The translations under genes and the position numbers were made by a program. Positions 26,624 to 35,034 of a stretch of 64,000 nucleotides of DNA are shown here, piece after piece; positions within the stretch are counted from its first letter, which is position 1; every line of letters begins with the position of its first letter. The stretch comes from Algoriphagus faecimaris (GTDB lineage Bacteria > Bacteroidota > Bacteroidia > Cytophagales > Cyclobacteriaceae), in NCBI RefSeq assembly GCF_900101705.1, contig NZ_FNAC01000007.1, positions 1-64,000 of the forward strand, in the 5' to 3' direction. A model generated the notes under the pieces. It was not told the DNA's origin, did not search any database, and worked only from the letters and a program-made list of their open reading frames with translations.

Positions 26624-27570
26624 AATGATAAAGTCTCCTCCTTTGAAGCTATAAAATTTCCTTCTTTAATTTGAATATCTTCTGGACAAGTGATTTTTTT
26701 ATAAGTTTTTAAACTAAATATCTCTAAGCCTATTTTATGAAGAGTTCTTTGTAATCTAACTTGTTCTTCCCCTTTATTTGCCTCAAAAATCACATTCGGT
26801 AACTTATCCTTGATATAATTTTCTCCTCCTCTAATCACCCCTTCCTCAAACCCTTCCGTATCAATTTTAATTAAATCGGGCTTGATTCCATTTTCCACTA
26901 TTAATCCATCTAGCGTTTTTATTTCTACAGGATAGGATTTGATTGCTTCTTTCCGATTACTAAAATCAGTCTCTGAAAGAGTACCCAACCAAGTCTCACC
27001 CTCCGGAAACTCTATATGAGCTTTCCCTTCTCCTTCACCCAAAGCTAACCCAAACCACTCTCCTTTCACCTGGTTATAACTTGCCAATCTTTCAAAATAG
27101 GACTTGCATTCAGGGTTTGGTTCAATTGAAAAAGTGTGAATACCTGCAGACAGTAGGAGTAATGAGTGAGTGCCATAATTTGCCCCAATATCCATAAAAC
27201 AGGCGGGAGGATTTGAAGAGTTAATTTGATTCTCATAGAAGGCTTTGATTTCATAATCATGCCCCAAAACTGAAAGGGCAGTTTCCCAATCCAGCCAAAG
27301 GGACTCTGACTCCAAAGGAATTCTAATTTCTTTACCAGCAAATTTCAAAATCCATTCTCCCTGTATGTCATAATTTTTTCCATCGCGAAAAATCCTTCCA
27401 TAGAGAGCATGGAAAATTGATTTTTCATAATACGTCAGCTTATGATAAAATTTATTTAGCCTTTTCCTTTGGGTTGGATCTAATACTGCTTTCTTTACCA
27501 AGGGTTGGGTTATTTTCCTGATGGTAGAAAATTTTCCGTTTAGTTTTAAAAGAAATTCGAAAAGTCTCAA
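26620..27570 (-). CDS. FkbM family methyltransferase
   Basis: 316 residues, TTG start (no in-frame ATG nearby). CFMDIGANYGTHSLLLLSAG is motif I, TFSIEPNPECKSYFERL motif II, and PDLIKIDTEGFEEGVIRGG the DTEG signature. It is the first gene of the long minus-strand cluster; the region upstream (27571-27720) is gene-free and must hold the promoter, though no clear Bacteroidota -33/-7 pair stood out. Likely a sugar O-methyltransferase. Confidence 0.87.
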   Translation of the reverse strand: MRLFEFLLKLNGKFSTIRKITQPLVKKAVLDPTQRKRLNKFYHKLTYYEKSIFHALYGRIFRDGKNYDIQGEWILKFAGKEIRIPLESESLWLDWETALSVLGHDYEIKAFYENQINSSNPPACFMDIGANYGTHSLLLLSAGIHTFSIEPNPECKSYFERLASYNQVKGEWFGLALGEGEGKAHIEFPEGETWLGTLSETDFSNRKEAIKSYPVEIKTLDGLIVENGIKPDLIKIDTEGFEEGVIRGGENYIKDKLPNVIFEANKGEEQVRLQRTLHKIGLEIFSLKTYKKITCPEDIQIKEGNFIASKEETLSF

Positions 27571-27963
27571 GTTGATTTTTTTAAATAATTATTCGTGTTA
27601 CTCCCACTAGCGTCACCCTATTAGGAGTATTTTTAGTGACTACAGATTTAAAGGCAGGATTACTTTGATATCCTTTATTAGAATGGACTAAAGCGGCATT
27701 CCCATTTATTGTCTACTGATTGACGATTTTTGATTGACGATTTACGAGAGGCTAAGTAGATTTTGGACTTTTTCTCAATCTTTAATCTTTTCAGCTTTCT
27801 CTCTTTAGACTTAAGCCTTTCCTTGCCCGCATCCAAGCTCTTCGCTATCCCGATTTATCGGGAGTCCACTGGACGAATTTTTTACGCTCGGTCCTCCCTG
27901 TTCCCTATTCCCTGTTCTCTAATCTCTATTCTCCTCCCTGCTTACTGCCTCTACCTATTTTCC
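27571..27963. repeat. Gene-free region with block B, block C copy 2 and a GGGAATA tract
   Basis: Contains a GGACTAAAGCGGCATTCC string (27685-27702, also at 42269) and a TTTTTGATTGACGATTTACG string near 27727 (block B). Block C copy 2 lies at 27820-27902; here the left hairpin arm is replaced by TCCCGAT-TT-ATCGGGA (27848-27863). A CCCTATTCCCTGTTC tract follows to about 27958, just behind the stop of the gene at 27964. Confidence 0.75.
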
Positions 27964-29091
27964 TTACAAATAACTCTTCGTAGCTATGTAATGATGCAAA
28001 TATTGAACACCCGAAGCCACATGCCCCATAAAGCCTAGTAGCAATATCCCATAGGAAACCAAGGCCGGTTTGGAATCCTGCTTCTGTCTAAAATCCATCC
28101 AGGTATTTTTAATGATTACTAAGTATAAGATGGATAGGCTAATCGGGATTTGCCAGTAGAAGTTGGCATCAGGAAAGCGGTATCCTTCCTCTGCCAAAAG
28201 CAAATAGACCAAAAGACTAACTAGAGATAGCAAGAGTGCAAACTGTACTTCAGCTTTTTGTAGTAAACTTTTTCCCAATAGGCCGAAAGCCAAAAGCAGA
28301 AAGGCGAAGCTTGCCAGAAACTCTAAAATGGGGCTTTCGGCATAGAGTTGATACACTGCAAAGGGTAGCCAGATCACAGAATGCTTTTCATTACGCAGGT
28401 AAATCAGTTCATCCAGCGAGTTTAGATAAATCATCTCTCTCAAGCCCAATAAACCTAAAAACAGCACCGAAGAAAACAGGATAGTTTTCGCATTAAGTTT
28501 TTTCTGCTTGATATAGGCCATCAGTGGAAATACCGGAATAAAGGCAAAGAGGAAACTGGGTTTGGATAATAGTATCAAGAGCGCCCAAAGAGCCATGAGG
28601 TACCACCGACTTTTTTTCTGATCGTCTAGCCATTTCTGAGCCTCCCAAAACAGCAGGAATGAAAATGGCCATACAAAGGTACTGGTACAATTATGCCATA
28701 CGGTTGGGGTAAATTTGCCCATATACCAATAGGGCCCTTCGAACTGAAATAAGTAGTAAGGGAAAAATAGCATCAAGCCTAAGCTTAGAAGCGCCATAAT
28801 AAAAAACTGCCCTTGGGTGTTTTGAATCAAGTATCGGTAAATAAGTGTGAATTTTAATAGGGTAAATGCTGCTAAAATAACTCCTGCTGCGAAAACCTTA
28901 GGACTCACAAAGGGAATAAGTAGTTTAGAAAATAATTCTACGCTTAGATAGAATAGTGGTGGGAAGATGAATTTGCCATTTTCTAGGTAAAACTCCAGAA
29001 GCCAAATATGTCCCAGGTAATCCGAATAGATTTCCTGTCTCGCCTGCATCCCATAAAACTTTCTAAGCATCAGGCTTGCTACTAGCAGCAA
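27964..29091 (-). CDS. Polytopic membrane protein, GT-C-like
   Basis: 375 residues from a TTG start at 29091; there is no ATG, GTG or TTG further upstream in frame, although the frame stays open into the repeat region. About nine hydrophobic helices. The first external loop carries IYSDYLGHIWLLEFY, an acidic-aromatic loop as in GT-C transferases; a second loop holds FEGPYWYMGKFTPTVWHNCT. A short N-terminal extension reading KTITNIKSLLTRHWFFI just before the TTG would add a helix start, so the true start may be a CTG at 29148. Role: a lipid-linked sugar transferase or polymerase, not resolvable. Confidence 0.6.
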   Translation of the reverse strand: MLLVASLMLRKFYGMQARQEIYSDYLGHIWLLEFYLENGKFIFPPLFYLSVELFSKLLIPFVSPKVFAAGVILAAFTLLKFTLIYRYLIQNTQGQFFIMALLSLGLMLFFPYYLFQFEGPYWYMGKFTPTVWHNCTSTFVWPFSFLLFWEAQKWLDDQKKSRWYLMALWALLILLSKPSFLFAFIPVFPLMAYIKQKKLNAKTILFSSVLFLGLLGLREMIYLNSLDELIYLRNEKHSVIWLPFAVYQLYAESPILEFLASFAFLLLAFGLLGKSLLQKAEVQFALLLSLVSLLVYLLLAEEGYRFPDANFYWQIPISLSILYLVIIKNTWMDFRQKQDSKPALVSYGILLLGFMGHVASGVQYLHHYIATKSYL

Positions 29092-29452
29092 CAGTATAAA
29101 AAACCAATGCCGGGTTAGTAGGGACTTTATGTTGGTGATGGTCTTCAGAGAAGCTTTATGTGTTGATGAATTGATGAACCGTTTAATGGAGTGGTACTCG
29201 GCAGGGTGGGACGGGCTTCGATTTCGAGACTCTAGTCTTTTAAGTGCTTAGCCTGGCTTCGACTTCGCTCAGCCTGACAATAGCTTCGACTTTCCCGATA
29301 CTGGATCGGGACAGGCTGCTCAGCCTGACAGTGGCTTCGATTTTGAGATGATATGGGTAAAGGCCTCATCGGACATTTTTCAGCTTTCTGACTTCAGCTT
29401 TCTGACTTTCCTCAATCTCTCAATGAAGCAAATGAGCCAACCAATATCTCCA
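29092..29452. repeat. Gene-free region with block A repeat and a TCCCGAT palindrome
   Basis: CAGCCTGACA repeats with TTCGACTTCGCTCAGC, a TCCCGAT-ACTGG-ATCGGGA palindrome (29293-29311) and a block A copy, GAGATGATATGGGTAAAG at 29345, followed by CATCGGACATTTTTCAGC. The repeats run up to the 3' end of the ATPase gene. Confidence 0.75.
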
Positions 29453-30667
29453 TCACCACTGCTTTTGCAACAAGAAATCACTGATATGGGCGTGCTTTAC
29501 TCCCTGAATGGTATCTCTGAAGAATCCATCCATGGTAATGACATATTTGGGAAAGTGATCGTCGATAGCCAAAAGAGGCTTAAATTCCCGATCGATTGTT
29601 TCCGGACTTTCCAATTTGTAAGCCACTTGAATATAAAGTTTTTGCTCCTTTTTTTCTGCCACAAAATCAATTTCCCGCTGTTCAAGTTTGCCCACAAAGA
29701 CTTGGTACCCTCTCCGCTTCAGCTCTAGGAATACAAGGTTTTCTAAAACCCCTGCAATAAGACGATCTCGGTACCCCATGGTAGCATAGAGCAAAGAGAT
29801 ATCTGCGAGATAGAACTTCTCCTGAGTCTTCAAAATTTCTCTTCCTTTTAAGTCATAGCGAGATACCCGGTATAAGATAAAGGCGCTCTCAAGGGCGTGC
29901 AAATAATTATAGACGGTATTTAGATCAATTTTTCGTTGTTGGCTTTTGAAATAATCCGCGACATTTTTCCCTGAAAAGGTATTTCCAATATTATCAAATG
30001 CGTATTTAATCACCCGGTTGAGCAGTTCAATATCTCTGATTTTATGCCTTTGCACAGAATCCCTCAGAATCACGGAATCATAAATATCTCTGACTACCTG
30101 ATAGGCTGTTTCATCCTCATAGTCCATTGTATGAATGACAGGAAAACCACCTTTTCTGAGGTATTTTATAAAAAGAGAAGGTTTACTTTCATCTATTTCC
30201 GAGTAGAATTTTTTGAAATCCAAAAATTCTGAATATGACAAGGTATATATAGGGAACTCTACATATCTACCAGCCAATAAAGTGGATAGCTCAGAGGATA
30301 GAAGATGTGAGTTGGAGCCTGTCAAATAAATATCTACGTCAAAGTCTACCAAAAATGAATTGACAGCCTTCTCCCAATTTTCCACTTCCTGAATTTCGTC
30401 AAATAATAGATAGTACTTTGAAGGTTTCTTTATCCTGCCTTTGACATCCTCATAGAGACTTTGTGCTTGGGTAAGATGTAAGCTTGAGAAACTCTCAAAA
30501 TTGAGGTAAATGATCTGATTTTCCTTTACACCTTTTTGGATCAATTCGTCCATCAGCAGCCTTAGTACTGTGGATTTCCCGGATCTTCGGATACCGGTAA
30601 TAATCTTGACTTGAGGCTTTCCGATAAATTTCTTGAGTTTATCGATGTAGAGTTCTCTTTTAATCAT
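29453..30667 (-). CDS. AAA ATPase with DUF4143 domain
   Basis: 404 residues. Walker A is GIRRSGKST (25-33), Walker B LLFDEIQ (87-93), sensor region IYLTGSNSHLL; this is an AAA_14 domain. The C-terminal third is DUF4143, with FYLADISLLYA and a restriction-like REIDFVAEK...LYIQVAY stretch. Such proteins are widespread, often mobile, and their cellular role is not known. It stands alone between repeat blocks with no glycan partner and looks like a passenger gene. Confidence 0.9.
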   Translation of the reverse strand: MIKRELYIDKLKKFIGKPQVKIITGIRRSGKSTVLRLLMDELIQKGVKENQIIYLNFESFSSLHLTQAQSLYEDVKGRIKKPSKYYLLFDEIQEVENWEKAVNSFLVDFDVDIYLTGSNSHLLSSELSTLLAGRYVEFPIYTLSYSEFLDFKKFYSEIDESKPSLFIKYLRKGGFPVIHTMDYEDETAYQVVRDIYDSVILRDSVQRHKIRDIELLNRVIKYAFDNIGNTFSGKNVADYFKSQQRKIDLNTVYNYLHALESAFILYRVSRYDLKGREILKTQEKFYLADISLLYATMGYRDRLIAGVLENLVFLELKRRGYQVFVGKLEQREIDFVAEKKEQKLYIQVAYKLESPETIDREFKPLLAIDDHFPKYVITMDGFFRDTIQGVKHAHISDFLLQKQW

Positions 30668-31288
30668 TTATTTAAGGTTATAACCATAAAAACACTCAAT
30701 TTACATAAAGTTTTTTAGGTTATAGGCAGAAAAACTATAAAATTACCGAACTATTTAATTTAGGTGTTAAAATGGCGCGGACTTTTGGTTAAAGGTTAAT
30801 AATTAAGTCGTCAATTCTAGGTTCCTGCCACGCCTGGCAAACATCTGTCTAATGCAACCTGCGACTGCCAACTTATGTACGATTTTTGATTTACGATTTA
30901 CGAGAGGCAGAGTAGTTTTTAGCTTTTTTCCCAACTTTTCAGCTTTTTGACTTAAGACTTCAAACTTTTCCCTTCGGTCTTCGGTCTTCGGTCTTCTTGC
31001 TCTACTATCAGCTTTCTCACTTTATACTTCTGACTATTCCCTGCCCGCATCCTGGCCCATCGCTATCCCGATTTATCGGGAGTCCACTGGACGAATTTTT
31101 TACGCTCGGTCCTCCCTGTTCCCTATTCCCTGTTCCCCATTCTCTCACTCTCCTATTCTCTATTCCCTATTCCCTGTTCCCTGTTCCCCAATCTCCAATC
31201 TCCATTCCCCAATCTCCATTCTCCTCCCTGCTTATTACCAACTGCCACTACCTACTTTTCACAGCCATAAGGCTATAATAATTAGACA
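30668..31288. repeat. Gene-free region with blocks B and C and heptad repeats
   Basis: Block B (ATTTACGAGAGGCAGAGTAG, from 30895), three tandem TCGGTCT units (about 30973-30993), a block C copy with inserted palindrome TCCCGAT-TT-ATCGGGA (31066-31081), then CCCTATTCCCTG heptad sequence to about 31230 just ahead of the 3' end of the aminotransferase gene. No gene seen. Confidence 0.75.
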
Positions 31289-32365
31289 TCAATGATTTTG
31301 TACTCTTAGTAAAATCCGACAGACCATCCGCTGTTCCTCTCGGGTTAGGTCATGGTAAAGCGGCAGGCAGAGTACTCGAGAGGCGATATCATCGGAAACG
31401 GGACAATAACCTGTGGTATAATCCAAGCTATTTAACCCCGGATAAAAATACCGTCTGCTACTGATTCCATTATTTTCCAGGGCCTTCATACTTGTAATCA
31501 AGCCCTTTTCCTCCTGAAATAAAATGGGAAAATAGGCATGATTGTAATCCTCCACCTCCTTTGTATTGGGAAAACTCACGCTTAAGTCTCTCAATTGCTC
31601 CCCATAAAAACTCGCTTGTTCCTTTTTTCGGGATTGGATTTCTTTCATATAAGGCAAAACAGACAAACCCATCGCTGCGTGAAATTCGGAGTTTTTGCCA
31701 TTAATCCCGACGCCATTAAAGTTGTCCGGTCCATGATGGCCGAAGTTCCGCAAGAAGGAAATCCGTTTTAGGAGTTGGGGGTCTTGGGTAAACACCCCTC
31801 CTCCTTCTATGGTATGGAAGATTTTGGTAGCGTGGAAGCTGCAGGTGGAAATATCCCCGTATTCAAAAATGGATTTGCCATCCACTTTGACGCCAAAAGC
31901 GTGGGCAGCATCGTAAATGACTTTGAGATGATGCTTTTTAGCAATCTCCTCTATCTTTTGAACTTCACAGGGAATGCCATAGACATGAGTGGCCAGAATA
32001 GCGGAGGTTTTTGGAGTGATCGCAGCCTCAATGAGATCTGCATTGATACACATGGTATCGGGTAAAATATCCACAAACACCGGCGTGCAACCTTCCCAAA
32101 CGATGCTCGAGGTAGTAGCCACATAGGAGAAAGGCGTGGTGATAATCTCTCCCTTGAGATCAAGGGCCTTGATGGCGAGTTGGAGGGCGATGGTACCATT
32201 TCCTACAAAGAGCAAATGGGGAACGCCCAGGCGTTCCTTGAGTGAGAGCTCGAGTTCGTTGACCAGAGGGCCATTATTAGTCAGCCAGTTGCGCTGCCAG
32301 ATGCCATCTAGGTAGCGGTCGTATTCCTCACGGGGAGGGAGAAAAGGTTTGGTTACAGGAATCAA
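31289..32365 (-). CDS. DegT/DnrJ/EryC1/StrS aminotransferase
   Basis: 358 residues. PVTKPFLPPREEYDRYLDGIW start, VGNGTIALQLAIKAL (PLP phosphate site), DAAHAFGV and the PLP lysine K181 in SFHATKIFHTIEGGG, then NFGHHG. This is the sugar aminotransferase family that converts NDP-keto-deoxysugars to amino sugars in O-antigen synthesis (VioA/FdtB-like branch by its short motif set). The product cannot be fixed, but with wecE at 42534 the region encodes two distinct amino-sugar routes. It is solitary between repeat blocks. Confidence 0.92.
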   Translation of the reverse strand: MIPVTKPFLPPREEYDRYLDGIWQRNWLTNNGPLVNELELSLKERLGVPHLLFVGNGTIALQLAIKALDLKGEIITTPFSYVATTSSIVWEGCTPVFVDILPDTMCINADLIEAAITPKTSAILATHVYGIPCEVQKIEEIAKKHHLKVIYDAAHAFGVKVDGKSIFEYGDISTCSFHATKIFHTIEGGGVFTQDPQLLKRISFLRNFGHHGPDNFNGVGINGKNSEFHAAMGLSVLPYMKEIQSRKKEQASFYGEQLRDLSVSFPNTKEVEDYNHAYFPILFQEEKGLITSMKALENNGISSRRYFYPGLNSLDYTTGYCPVSDDIASRVLCLPLYHDLTREEQRMVCRILLRVQNH

Positions 32366-33122
32366 AATAATGTAGAATTAAAGAAGTGGGCGTTTGTTTT
32401 AAGATCTAGTTTGTTATTGAACTTATGAATTGATGAACTGTTTAAATGAGTGGTGCTCGGCAGGGTGGGACGGGCTTCGATTTCGAGACTCTCGTCTCTC
32501 AAGTGCTCAGCCTGACAATAGCTTCGATTTTGAGACTCTCGTCTTTCAAGTGCTCAGCCTGGCTTCGACTCCGCTCAGCCTGACAATAGCTTCGACTTTC
32601 CCGATACTGGATCGGGACAGGCTGCTCAGCCTGACAATAGCTTCGATTTCGAGACTACCGTCTCACAAGTGCTCAGCCTGACAATGGCTTCGATTTTGAG
32701 ATGATGTGGGTAAAGGCTTCATCGGACACCCGACACCCGACATCGGACATTTTTCAGCTTTTTGACTTAAGACTTCAAACTTTTCCCTTCGGTCTCCGGT
32801 CTTCCGTCTCCTTGCTTTTATTTCAGCTTTCTCACTTTATACTTCTGACTATTCCCTGCCCGCATCCAAGCTCTTCGCTATCCCGATTTATCGGGAGTCC
32901 ACTGGACGAATTTTTTACGCTCGGTCCTCCCTGTTCCCTGTTCCCTGTTCTCTATTCCCTAATTCCTGTTCCCTGTCATCCATTCCCTATTCCCTATTCC
33001 CCAATCTCCATTCTCCCAATCCTTGTACTTAGCACTTGTACTGAGCTTGTCGAAGTATAAGCATTCAGGGATTTCTCACTAATTATTATTTACTTTCTAC
33101 TTACTGAATTCTGCCTTTGGTG
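32366..33122. repeat. Large repeat mosaic (blocks A and C, palindromes, GGGAATA tract)
   Basis: Tandem CAGCCTGACAATAGCTTCGA units (32508-32690), palindromes TCCCGAT/ATCGGGA at 32599-32617 and 32881-32896, block A (GAGATGATGTGGGTAAAG, from 32698), block C from 32857, and a CCCTATTCCC tract to about 33020 directly behind the HEPN toxin gene. No gene found. Confidence 0.75.
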
Positions 33123-33455
33123 TCATAGTAACAACTGGTCAACCTGAGATTTAAGGAGAGGAATATCCTTGTTTACTATCCCCCATATTATAATATTATC
33201 TACTGAGTCGTAGGCATGGATCACCCAATTGCGGAGGTTGACAATTCGCCTTGCTTCTGAAATTGGGATATCTGGATTTATCTTAAGTAGTTTATTGGTT
33301 GCCTCTCCGATAATTTCAAGCTCTCGTTCGACCGCCCTTCTAAGAATTTTTCTTTTTTGGAATACAGTAAAATCTCTATCTTCTCCCAAGTAATCGAAGA
33401 TCGAAGTAATAGCTACCTGAATGTCAAGCAAAAGCTTTTTCTCTTCAAGCAGCAT
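33123..33455 (-). CDS. hepT: HEPN domain toxin (HepT-like), pair 1
   Basis: 110 residues of a helical HEPN/DUF86 protein. The catalytic R-x4-H-x-Y motif is RNWVIHAY (R75, H80, Y82), the tyrosine being the residue AMPylated by the partner in studied HepT-MntA pairs. ILRRAVERELEIIGEATNKL precedes it. HepT toxins cleave RNA. It overlaps the MNT gene by 11 bases, antitoxin first. It is not linked functionally to the sugar genes and is probably a stabiliser of the accessory region. Confidence 0.93.
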   Translation of the reverse strand: MLLEEKKLLLDIQVAITSIFDYLGEDRDFTVFQKRKILRRAVERELEIIGEATNKLLKINPDIPISEARRIVNLRNWVIHAYDSVDNIIIWGIVNKDIPLLKSQVDQLLL

Positions 33456-33816
33456 AGAGTAGTCTTCTGGTTTGGAGTACTTTTTCTTTAAAGAACTTAT
33501 TATCCAGAGAATTGATAGTGATAAGATCTATTTTCCGTAAGAATAAGTTCTCCAAATCCTCATGTAATTTGAAGTAATTATCTGTGTATTGATCAAAGGG
33601 CATGGTTTTGAAATTCACCAAAAAATCTAAGTCACTTTTTGATGAAAAACGTTGATCTAGAGAGGACCCAAAAACAAATAATTCCTCTACTTGATATTTG
33701 AGGCACAAATCCAAGATTTGCTGTTTGTTTTTCACTATCAGCTCTATTCCTTTAGGAACTTTATAGTCTCGGTCTGTAGAATCTGCAACTTGATCGAACA
33801 GCGTTATATTGCTCAT
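33445..33816 (-). CDS. mntA: MNT-domain nucleotidyltransferase antitoxin (MntA-like), pair 1
   Basis: 123 residues. The minimal nucleotidyltransferase motif G-S-x10-D-x-D is complete (G50-S51 with D62 and D64) in VFGSSLDQRFSSKSDLDFLV. MntA antitoxins inactivate HepT by adding AMP units to its tyrosine. ATG start at 33816, translated first, with an 11-base overlap into hepT. The N-terminal 30 residues lack the leader found in the second pair's MNT protein. Confidence 0.92.
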   Translation of the reverse strand: MSNITLFDQVADSTDRDYKVPKGIELIVKNKQQILDLCLKYQVEELFVFGSSLDQRFSSKSDLDFLVNFKTMPFDQYTDNYFKLHEDLENLFLRKIDLITINSLDNKFFKEKVLQTRRLLYAA

Positions 33817-34124
33817 GGGGAATTGTTATTATAGATGTTATCTAATTGATAAACTCTCGAACTGAAGGAACCTCTTGTAACGGCACAAAGACGGGGAGGG
33901 TTGGTGGGTCAGGGTTGCCTACTACCAACTAATTTACGATTTTTGATTTACGATTTACGAGAGGCTAAGTAGATTTGGGCCTGATTCTCAATTTTTAGCT
34001 TTTCAGCTTTTGACTTAAGACTTCAAACTTTTCCCTTCGGTCTTCGGTCTTCGGTCTTCGGTCTTCTTGCTCTACTACCAACTTTCTTACTTTATACTTC
34101 TAAATCCAACTACGGCCCACTGAT
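33817..34124. repeat. Gene-free region with block B and heptad TCGGTCT repeats
   Basis: TTTACGATTTTTGATTTACG and GAGAGGCTAAGTAGATTTGG at 33931-33977 (block B), then CAGCTTTTGACTTAAGACTTC and four TCGGTCT units near 34036-34063. No gene seen. Confidence 0.7.
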
Positions 34125-34400
34125 TTAAGAATTACGATTTACGAGGGGCAGAGTAGTTTTTAGCTTTTTTCCCAATCTTTCAGCTTTTTGCCTTAAGACT
34201 TCAACCTTTTCAAAAAATTCATTCCAAAATTGAATCTGGTTTTTGTTTGACCCCAATAAAATTTCATAGTAGGTTATTGAGGATACCTTAACTATTTGAT
34301 ATTTCTGAGATAAAAGAAAGAGCTTGGATTTTGACTTATCCTTCTTTCGAAAATATTCGATTAAAACTCCAGAATCTAGGTAAATGATTTTAGTCTCCAC
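34125..34400 (-). pseudogene. PIN-domain toxin, truncated by a repeat
   Basis: 91 residues. The N-terminal PIN strand YLDSGVLIEYFRKKD (first catalytic aspartate) and SSITYYEILLGS (conserved glutamate) are present, but after FFEKVEV the reading frame runs into block B/C-type repeat (its antisense reads AAAAAGCTGAAA...TCGTAAATCG), which also occurs at 30895-30963 and 33931-34030. The last ~40 residues with the remaining acidic active-site residues are therefore missing. Normal PIN toxins are about 130 residues. Likely inactive. It overlaps its antitoxin gene by 25 bases. Confidence 0.8.
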
Positions 34401-34675
34401 TGATTCAACTGTTCTCTATGATCTTGAAAAGCCTTCCAATGAGAATCTTCCATTACAGGACCTGAAAGAAGAAAATTAGAAAATTCAGACTGGCTTTTTG
34501 ATTTGCTCAATCCATGAATATTTTGAATTTTTTTTGCTAGCTGCTCCATTGTTTCAGGGGAAAGCTTTCTTGTCAAATCAAGGATTTTTGAAATTATAGT
34601 AATATCGTTTGACTGGTAAAGTTCCAGATCTGGCTCATTTACTTGACTTTCGATATTTTTTTTTCCAATGCTCAC
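34376..34675 (-). CDS. Antitoxin-like partner of the PIN fragment
   Basis: 99 residues with a GTG start at 34675, chosen because everything upstream in frame is block A repeat translated as MQDVRCPMRPLPTSSQN-type sequence. The body LSPETMEQLAKKI and SNFLLSGPVMEDSHWKAFQDHR resembles the small Bacteroidota antitoxins next to PIN toxins, which end LLSGPxM...W. The first 20 residues (SIGKKNIESQVNEPDLELYQ) match the start of the MNT protein at 36729 (SSGKKDIENQVKEPELASYQ), though the rest is unrelated. It has lost its toxin partner's function. Confidence 0.65.
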   Translation of the reverse strand: MSIGKKNIESQVNEPDLELYQSNDITIISKILDLTRKLSPETMEQLAKKIQNIHGLSKSKSQSEFSNFLLSGPVMEDSHWKAFQDHREQLNQWRLKSFT

Positions 34676-35034
34676 TTTACAAAGGTAACAATTAGAAGGG
34701 AATCGATGAACTGGGGAACTGTTTAATTGAGGGCTTCGACTCTCCCGATACTTCATCGGGACAGGCTGCTCAGCCTGACAATGGCTTCGATTTTGAGATG
34801 ATGTGGGTAAAGGCCTCATCGGACACCGGACATCCTGCATCGGACATTTTTCAGCTTTCTGACTTTAGACTTAAGCCTTTTCCCTGTTTCCTAATTCCTG
34901 TTCCCTGTTCCCCGCCCGCATCCTGGCCCCATCGCTAAATTCGTCCACTGGACGAATTTTTTACGCTCGGTCCTCCCTGTTCCCTGTTCCCTATTCCCTA
35001 TTCCCTATTCCCTAATCTCTCAATCTCTCAACCT
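34676..35034. repeat. Repeat mosaic with block A, block C copy 5 and a GGGAATA tract
   Basis: Palindrome TCCCGAT-ACTTC-ATCGGGA (34743-34761), block A at 34795, block C from 34912 with the intact hairpin AAATTCGTCCA (34937-34947), loop C, TGGACGAATTT (34949-34959), then CCCTATTCCC repeats to about 35020 behind the gene at 35035. No gene. Confidence 0.8.

Noticed and set aside
27571..27720. Bacteroidota promoter (TTTG / TAnnTTTG) for the long cluster
   Set aside because: Partial matches only, with wrong spacing or strand; not claimed.
34676..34840. N-terminal extension of the PIN antitoxin
   Set aside because: The first 55 codons are repeat sequence (MRPLPTSSQN type) also seen at 42139-42426; the GTG at 34675 is the natural start.
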